Assembly (NCBI GenBank): GCA_030544235.1
Contig: CM060478.1
Span: 24,986,727 to 25,050,726 of the forward strand
Length of the DNA: 64,000 nucleotides
Origin: Lepturacanthus savala
Taxonomy: Eukaryota > Chordata > Actinopteri > Scombriformes > Trichiuridae
Reading direction: 5' to 3'
This document shows positions 59,787-64,000 of this stretch, piece by piece (position 1 is the first letter of the stretch; each line of letters starts with the position of its first letter). Position numbers and translations under genes: made by a program. The notes under the pieces are model-generated. The model was given only the letters and a program-made list of their open reading frames with translations, made no database searches and had not been told where the DNA came from.

Positions 59787-62724
59787 AATATGATAAATTC
59801 CTAGTGTATAAACCTAATGGAGTCCCACTGACTTACATAGTATGAAACTATCCTGAGACCATGTTGATAACTTTTTCTTATATTTCTTAAAAATATCTAC
59901 TATTTAGGTCATTTTAAGTAATAAACACATTTTGTACCATGTCTAAATAATATTCCATGCAATAAAGGGTTAATTGGGAAAAGTTGTTTTTATATTACAT
60001 TAGATTCACTGGTCAACAGCTCAAAACATTCTTTATGAAACATGCTGCTTTTAGAGAAAAGACTAAATTTGATCCAAATCTAGGAAACTAGACAAAACCC
60101 CAGAGTGCTTACAGGAATGTAGCTGTAGCACCTGCTGTAAAAACATCTGTCTGCATTAGAAATGCTGCTGTTTATAACTGTGGACCATTAAATCCAGTCA
60201 CTCTGATTCCTCATCATCTCCACTGCCTGACTACACTATATTTCTTCACATTTTCATTTGTTACGTTATGTGTTAAATACATGGATGGATTAAAAAGAAA
60301 AAAAAACAGATGAAGATCTGTGGAGAACATTTTCCATCATCCAGCAAAAACTAGAAGATTCACACAGTGTTAATGTGAAATGCAATAGTGTAATATAACA
60401 TAATATAAGGGTCAATGACAAAGTAACATGCTCAACACTATAGAAGACTAAAGAAACCAGAAAATAGTCAGATTTGGGAAACTGGAACCAGAGAATTTGA
60501 ACATTATGTTCTAGGCAGATTAAATATTTAAAATGATCATTCTTTTGTTACACCATTTGTCATTTCATGAATTTGTCATTTTCATCAAAATCTCACGAAA
60601 TTGTGGAAAAAAACAAATGGACTTTAAACCTTGGGGAGAAGAAAAGATGTGAAGTCAATGAATAAAATCATCCATCAGTGTTGTTTTTGCAAACAACAAA
60701 TCACTTTATCAACCAAAATCCACTCAAACCTAATATAACATCATGGATAATCCTGGTTCCAGGAGGAGTACTGGCCCCTGTTTCTCTCCATTGTGATGGT
60801 GCCGACCTTCATCCAGCTGATACTGTTGCCATGGTTCCCAGAGAGCCCCAGGTACCTGTTGATTGAGAAGCACAACGTCCACGCCACCATCACAGGTCAG
60901 TATTACAGACAAACCGAAAGGAGGTTCAACAAACTCTGAGTTTGTCCTTCAACTCTGAGTTAACTTACTCTGAGATGATAAACTCTGAGTATCTGGTTCC
61001 AGAACAGCTGATCTGAATTAGTTTATCAACTCTGAATATGTTTACCTTGAGTTACACTTTCATGATCAATGGAGAGCCGATACCATGAGTAACCATGGCA
61101 ACAGATATGACTGCAGAATAAAAAGCTGTAGTTATTTAACCTGGATAGAAGTAGAGGTATTAATGCAGCCAACACATTATTTAACTGTAACAAGTGTGTT
61201 TAGACATTTTTATTTTATACATATTAAAGTCATTTAAATGTGATGATATGAGCACAAACACTAAATAACATATTAATTAAAAAAAATAGAGTTTTGTTCA
61301 AAACGGGGCTATATAGCCTACTTTTTAATAAATAAATTCAATGAATTAAATTCCTCTGTAAATAATTGACAGGATATCCAGTCTCTGAAGATTCTCTGGT
61401 GATGTAAAGTGTTTCTAATAATTTGAGCTTTGATCAGATTGAGAATTAATGGACAATCCATGTTGAAGAGCTTCTTCATGAGGGAGGTAGAAACTCACGG
61501 TTTCTACAATAACCCTGCCAGCAGCAGGTTATGTTAATGGAGACTGTTACCATGGAGACTGAGTCTGTTACCATGGAGACTGAGTCAGAGTTTCAGCTCC
61601 CTCTTTTTCTGAAACAGATAACTTTCTCTCATCTCAGAGTTAAGTTACTCTGAGTTTAACATAAACTGATTCATGGATTAAACCCCCAATACCGGTGGGT
61701 GATGAAAAAGGCTCGTCCTCTGGAGAGCAGGAACATGTAAACTCAGAGCTTTTCATCCTGTGTCCCAGCTCTGAAGTGGTACCGAACCAGGTGTAACCTC
61801 CAGGCTGAGATCGAGGAGATGCAAGAGGAGCAGCGCTCGCTGTCCTCCATTGAGACGGTGTCGGTGTGGAAGCTGCTGTTGGACGACTCGGTCCGCTGGC
61901 AGATCCTCAGCGTGGTGGTCATTAACATCGGGATGCAGCTGTCTGGCATCGATGCGGTGAGTTAAAGAGCCAGGATTCAAAATTCCAAAGGAAAAAATAT
62001 GAGAGAAAATGCCAAAACTATGATAAAAAATATGAAATGGTGTAAAATGTAGATCAGTGGTTCCAAAGTTGAAGATTCAACCTAAAATGTCTTTTTTTGT
62101 CCAGACCAACAGTCCACAACCCAAAGATCATCAGTTTACTATTATTAGTGTAATATAATATAATATAATATGACGTAAGGGTCAATGACAAAGTAACATG
62201 CTCAACACTGTATGAGACTAAAGAAACCAGAAAATAATCTGAGAAGAGAAGCTGGCATCAGAGAATTTGGACATTTTCTTTTCACTTTTGGACAAAAGTG
62301 ACTAATCCATTTATCGATTATCAGAATCAGTTGGCAATTCATGTTCACAAATAATCAATCAGGTGTTGCAGCTCTACCACAGGTTAAAATTCCTTCTCAC
62401 AGAGACACAACTTGACATAAATGTCCTACATGTAGTAAGGGTAGATTTAGAAGCAGATCGTTAAATAGTCCAATGTAAGTCTTGTCCAACATTCTATGAA
62501 TGAATCATGAAATATTATGTTAAAGAAGATTATTAATGTTGGTGTTTGACAGAAAGTTCCCTGTTCATTTATCTCATTTATTTATTTATCACTTATTTTC
62601 TTTTGTTTCACAGATCTGGTTCTACACTAATGACATATTCCAGAATGCAGGAATCCCCAAACCTGAGATCCAGTACACCACAGCAGGCACAGGGATCATA
62701 GAAATCATCGCTGGACTCATAGGG
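45420..62724 (+). CDS. slc2a15: Class II facilitative hexose transporter (GLUT family), partial at 3' end
   Basis: Eight exons (45,420-45,464; 49,323-49,421; 54,379-54,539; 55,654-55,778; 58,076-58,221; 60,763-60,895; 61,769-61,956; 62,614-62,724) join in frame with GT/AG borders to 336 residues; the remaining third is outside the window. It is a plasma-membrane major-facilitator protein with TM1 GYNLAVVNSP (38-47), an N-glycosylation site at Asn55, RFGRK after TM2, PMYLGEIAPKNLRG (151-164), PWFPESPRYLL after TM6, and TM7 MQLSGIDAIWFY. Motifs and exon layout match SLC2A5/SLC2A9-type (class II) GLUTs. GMQLSGIDA plus AIWFYTN favours the fish slc2a15 group, which acts in pigment-cell development in medaka. 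Paralogue a or b is not resolved. Gln residues that contact sugar in GLUT1/GLUT5 are replaced (Ser171, Met292), so substrate is uncertain. Confidence 0.9.
45977..46020 (+). repeat. G-rich tract
   Basis: Runs of three to eight G separated by single A (GGGGGAGGGAGGGAGGGGG and onward) meet the pattern for a G-quadruplex on the coding strand, about 0.5 kb after exon 1. Confidence 0.8.
46197..46355 (+). mobile_element. SINE 3' portion
   Basis: AACTGGAGACTTTAAATTGT, CATAGGTCTGAGTGTGTGAG, TGCGCTGGGATTGGGTCC and AGGAATAGGCGGGTATAGAA match the fuller SINE at 38,088-38,487. Here the GT-rich middle is short and has not expanded. Confidence 0.7.
46420..47035. repeat. Degenerate 22-25-bp AT-rich repeat array
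   Basis: Many diverged copies of TTACAGTAAAAATATCCAGA-like units in intron 1; spacing is irregular. Confidence 0.75.
48376..48590. repeat. Direct duplication
   Basis: AAAGCTGATTGGCTCATGTT plus TTTCCTCAGTAACTCTGGAT recurs about 124 bp later with few changes. Confidence 0.7.
49323..49421 (+). CDS. slc2a15: slc2a15 exon 2 (TM1)
   Basis: Acceptor TGTCTCTCTCTCAG. It encodes residues 16-48, HLTGSLLAVAFLTSFGSS then MLYGYNLAVVNSPAV, the first membrane helix with the class II signature GYNxAVVNSP. Donor GTAAGA; phase 0 at both ends. Confidence 0.93.
49427..49505. repeat. (CA)n directly after a splice donor
   Basis: About 39 AC units starting at intron position +6, with the 3' flank AGTCCTTTACTCCATC shared with 15,793. 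Confidence 0.95.
49506..51849. other. Intron 2 DNA, no feature recognised
   Basis: Several open frames (for example 50,559-50,903 minus and 51,277-51,504 plus) lack familiar motifs. Confidence 0.4.
51850..52115 (+). mobile_element. 330-bp TIR repeat family copy
   Basis: Begins TAGGGATGCAACTAACGAC, an apparently intact 5' terminus, and includes most of the core. Part of the AGCTGGAACC segment is deleted. Confidence 0.8.
52777..52845. repeat. (GT)n microsatellite
   Basis: Thirty-four TG units in intron 2. Confidence 0.95.
53003..53670 (-). mobile_element. TTAA-flanked MITE, family 2, complete
   Basis: TTAA at both ends (53,003-53,006 and 53,667-53,670) with inverted termini CCCTCTATTACAT and ATGCAATAGAGGG. 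The interior is reverse-oriented to the copy at 43,735. No coding capacity. Confidence 0.8.
53708..54293 (+). mobile_element. Family 1 MITE with nested family 2 MITE, before exon 3
   Basis: The outer element starts at TTAA (53,708-53,711) with CCCTCTCGGTGCC and resumes after the insertion with TGTGACATCATAATATGC, TTTAATCCCTACATAAAT and TTACAGAAAGTCTCTA, as in the copy at 33,529-34,264. Between about 53,770 and 54,113 lies family 2 sequence. The right terminus of the outer element is missing, and the remnant stops some 85 bp upstream of exon 3. Confidence 0.7.
54379..54539 (+). CDS. slc2a15: slc2a15 exon 3 (loop 1 and TM2)
   Basis: Acceptor TCCTCTGCCTCAG. It encodes residues 49-101 plus two bases of Arg102: YIKDFYNKTVVSRNG, then LTLMYSLTVSVFAIGGLLG and VIVGMLVTRFG. 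Asn55 (NKT) matches the glycosylated first extracellular loop of GLUT5. Donor GTAACA. Confidence 0.95.
54540..55653 (+). other. slc2a15 intron 3
   Basis: 1.1 kb of AT-rich DNA ending in a TG-rich stretch (55,596-55,645) just before exon 4. Confidence 0.85.
55596..55653 (+). promoter_or_regulatory. UG-rich 3' splice-site tract
   Basis: TGTATGTGTGTGTATG, a (TG)n run, TATTTCTCTG and TGTGTGTATTTCCAG precede exon 4, so the usual pyrimidine tract is largely replaced by UG repeats, potential binding sites for TDP-43 or CELF proteins. Confidence 0.5.
55654..55778 (+). CDS. slc2a15: slc2a15 exon 4 (TM3-TM4)
   Basis: Completes Arg102 and encodes Lys103-Ser143: KGTVVNTTVLVFLASSLMGF, then SPEMVIIGRFITGIHS. 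RFGRK spans the exon 3/4 junction. Donor GTACGT, one base of Gly144 carried over. Confidence 0.95.
55779..58075 (+). other. slc2a15 intron 4
   Basis: 2.3 kb, AT-rich, with a GC-rich minisatellite at 56,876-57,023. No gene is nested in it. Confidence 0.8.
56876..57023. repeat. 31-bp GGTCC/GGACC minisatellite
   Basis: About four to five copies built from GCTGGACCAGTCTGGACCC and GGGCTGGTCCTG. The internal palindromes GGACC/GGTCC could form hairpins. Confidence 0.9.
58076..58221 (+). CDS. slc2a15: slc2a15 exon 5 (TM4-TM5)
   Basis: Acceptor CTTTTTTGCAG. It encodes residues 144-192, with SVVPMYLGEIAPKNLRGFLG, then VPSIFIGTGVFAAQILGL. The PMYLGExxPKNLRG motif is a class II GLUT hallmark. Donor GTAAAG, phase 0. 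Confidence 0.96.
58270..58740 (+). mobile_element. 330-bp TIR repeat family, copy with internal insertion
   Basis: The core ends at GAGAAGAGAAGCTAGAATAC and is followed by A-rich sequence that is the reverse complement of the insertion in the copy at 14,752-15,418. Confidence 0.75.
58825..59222 (+). mobile_element. tRNA-like SINE split by (GT)n
   Basis: Begins at the B-box region (GGTCGCAGGTTCAAGACCTC) and ends with GCTGCAGCAGACCATGTG then AATGAATGAATG. A GT tract with extra flank (AGGCCTGCAGGCTTTAATAT) occupies the middle. Confidence 0.75.
58991..59108. repeat. (GT)n compound microsatellite
   Basis: GT tract interrupted by AG and AATAAT, inside the SINE. Confidence 0.95.
59462..59973 (-). 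mobile_element. TTAA-flanked MITE, family 2, complete
   Basis: TTAA at 59,462-59,465 and 59,970-59,973; termini CCATCTGTTACAT and ATGCAATAAAGGG. A (TA)n tract of about 80 bp (59,699-59,783) has expanded inside. Confidence 0.8.
59974..60409. other. Intron 5 DNA, nothing recognised
   Basis: AT-rich sequence without a visible feature. Confidence 0.4.
60370..60510 (+). mobile_element. 330-bp TIR repeat family fragment
   Basis: Contains AGGGTCAATGACAAAGTAAC then ACTAAAGAAACCAGAAAATA. The first block is an insertion shared with the copy at 62,030-62,380. Confidence 0.65.
60763..60895 (+). CDS. slc2a15: slc2a15 exon 6 (TM6)
   Basis: Acceptor TCCTGGTTCCAG. It encodes residues 193-236 plus one base: EEYWPLFLSIVMVPTFIQ, LILLPWFPESPRYLLIEKH. 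PESPRYLL closes TM6 in nearly all GLUTs. Donor GTCAGT. Confidence 0.95.
60896..61768 (+). other. slc2a15 intron 6
   Basis: Holds several AACTCTGAGTTAACTTACTC-like copies in both orientations (60,930-61,040 and 61,590-61,670) and a short duplication, GTTACCATGGAGACTGAGTC, at 61,545-61,590. Confidence 0.8.
61769..61956 (+). CDS. slc2a15: slc2a15 exon 7 (central loop, TM7 start)
   Basis: Completes residue 237 and encodes to Ala299: ALKWYRTRCNLQAEIEEMQE, VSVWKLLLDDSVRWQIL, SVVVINIGMQLSGIDA. The intracellular loop is charged. QQLSGxNA of most GLUTs is MQLSGIDA here. Donor GTGAGT, phase 0. Confidence 0.96.
61957..62613 (+). other. slc2a15 intron 7
   Basis: Short intron mostly occupied by a 330-bp repeat copy (62,030-62,380). 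Confidence 0.85.
62030..62380 (+). mobile_element. 330-bp TIR repeat family copy with insertion
   Basis: The core is interrupted by TAATATAATATAATATGACG and AGGGTCAATGACAAAGTAAC, an insertion also seen at 60,380-60,440. It ends near GTTGCAGCTCTA. Confidence 0.8.
62614..62724 (+). CDS. slc2a15: slc2a15 exon 8 (TM7-TM8)
   Basis: Acceptor TTTTGTTTCACAG. It encodes residues 300-336: IWFYTNDIFQNAGIPKPEIQ, YTTAGTGIIEIIAGLIG. IWFYTNxIF and YxTxGTG align with GLUT9/GLUT5. Donor GTCAGT, phase 0. Further exons lie beyond the window. Confidence 0.95.
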
Positions 62725-62741
62725 GTCAGTCTATAGAGCTC

Positions 62742-64000
62742 TGGGTTAGGGTTTTATAATAACAGTAGTCTATAGATCACACTGGTTTTATAATAACAGT
62801 AGTCTATAGATCACACCGGTTTTATAATAACAGTAGTCTATAGATAACACTGGTTTTATAATAACAGTAGTCTATACATCACACTGGTTTTATAATAACA
62901 GTAGTCTATAGATAACACTGGTTTTATAATAACAGTAGTCTATAGATCACACTGGTTTTATAATAACAGTAGTCTATAGATAACACTGGTTTTATAATAA
63001 CAGTAGTCTATAGATCACACTGGTTTTATAATAACAGTAGTCTATAGATCACACCGGTTTTATAATAACAGTAGTCTATAGATAACACTGGTTTTATAAT
63101 AACAGTAGTCTATACATCACACTGGTTTTATAATAACAGTAGTCTATAGATAACACTGGTTTTATAATAACAGTAGTCTATAGATCACACTGGTTTTATA
63201 ATAACAGTAGTCTATAGATCACACTGGTTTTATAATAACAGTAGTCTATAGATAACACTGGTTTTATAATAACAGTAGTCTATAGATAACACTGGTTTTA
63301 TAATAACAGTAGTCTATAGATCACACCGGTTTTATAATAACAGTAGTCTATAGATCACACCGGTTTTATAATACTAGTAGTCTATAGATAACTGTAGTCT
63401 ATAGATCACACTGGTTTTATAATAACAGTAGTCTATAGATAACACTGGTTTTATAATAACAGTAGTCTATAGATAACACTGGTTTTATAATAATAGTAGT
63501 CTATAGATAACACTGGTTTTATAATAACAGTAGTCTATAGATAACACTGGTTTTATAATAATAGTAGTCTATAGATAACACTGGTTTTATAATAACAGTA
63601 GTCTATAGATCACACCGGTTTTATAATAACTGTAGGCTATAGATAACACTGGTTTTATAATAATAGTAGTCTATAGATAACACTGGTTTTATAATACTAG
63701 TAGTCTATAGATCACACTGGTTTTATAATAACAGTAGTCTATAGATCACACTGGTTTTATAATAATAGTAGTCTATAGATAACACTGGTTTTATAATAAT
63801 AGTAGTCTATAGATAACACTGGTTTTATAATAACAGTAGTCTATAGATCACACCGGTTTTATAATAACTGTAGGCTATAGATAACACTGGTTTTATAATA
63901 ATAGTAGCCTATAGATAACACTGGTTTTATAATACTAGTAGTCTATAGATCACACTGGTTTTATAATAACAGTAGTCTATAGATCACACCGGTTTTTACC
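62742..64000. repeat. 34-bp minisatellite in slc2a15 intron 8
   Basis: About 37 units of TAGTCTATAGATCACACTGG plus TTTTATAATAACAG, running off the window. Variation is confined to a few positions (ATCA/ATAA, ACTGG/ACCGG, AACAG/AATAG/ACTAG). A seven-unit (238-bp) period is visible: TATACATC at 62,873 and 63,111, and TGTAGGCTAT at 63,631 and 63,869. Confidence 0.97.

Larger units (their letters stand above)
58222..60762 (+). other. slc2a15 intron 5
   Basis: 2.5 kb, mostly repeats: a 330-bp repeat copy, a SINE split by GT, and a complete family 2 MITE containing a TA tract. Confidence 0.85.

Noticed and set aside
62742..64000. CRISPR-like regular array
   Set aside because: The 34-bp units are contiguous with no unique spacers, and the host is a vertebrate. 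It is a minisatellite.

Overview
The window is nuclear DNA of a teleost fish, probably a percomorph. It is AT-rich and has long introns, very many (CA)n/(GT)n microsatellites, L1, L2 and R2/R4-type LINE remnants, a tRNA-like SINE, and dense TIR-type MITEs. It holds two protein-coding genes. All assignments come from reading the sequence; nothing was searched against a database.

Gene 1 (12,026-13,769, minus strand) is a two-exon ladybird-type homeobox gene (LBX family, called lbx2 here; the lbx1 paralogues are not excluded). Both exons, the splice sites and a 258-residue product can be read directly. The gene sits in a GC/CpG-rich island with a small tandem repeat in its 5' flank. An inverted pair of related AT-rich segments (10,790-11,048 and 15,793-16,170) brackets the locus.

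Gene 2 (45,420 to beyond the right edge, plus strand) is a class II facilitative sugar transporter of the SLC2A/GLUT family, best matching the fish-specific slc2a15 group. Eight coding exons can be placed with canonical GT/AG sites and consistent phases. They encode the first 336 residues; the C-terminal part lies outside the window. Intron 8 is filled to the edge by a 34-bp minisatellite.

The rest is repeats. 1-2,469 is a broken R2/R4/NeSL-like LINE whose AT tail was split by a 2.16-kb DNA transposon (2,470-4,628). That transposon has perfect 28-bp terminal inverted repeats and about ten internal copies of a motif close to GTCAACTCTGTTA. 20,362-23,025 is an L2-like LINE on the minus strand. 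26,851-32,333 is a damaged L1 (ORF1 and part of the reverse transcriptase) interrupted by a second L2 (28,372-31,325). 25,606-26,061 is a hAT-type MITE with a perfect 8-bp target duplication. 33,529-34,264 and several intronic segments are TTAA-flanked, piggyBac-like MITEs. At least a dozen copies of one approximately 330-bp TIR repeat are spread throughout. 38,604-40,010 is a 21-bp minisatellite that grew in frame from the C-terminal codons of an L2-like LINE.

The two genes are not an operon. LBX proteins act in muscle precursor and neural patterning, while slc2a15 is known from fish pigment cells. The roughly 31 kb between them holds a few unique, less AT-rich blocks (for example 35,800-36,240) that could be regulatory, but this is inference only.
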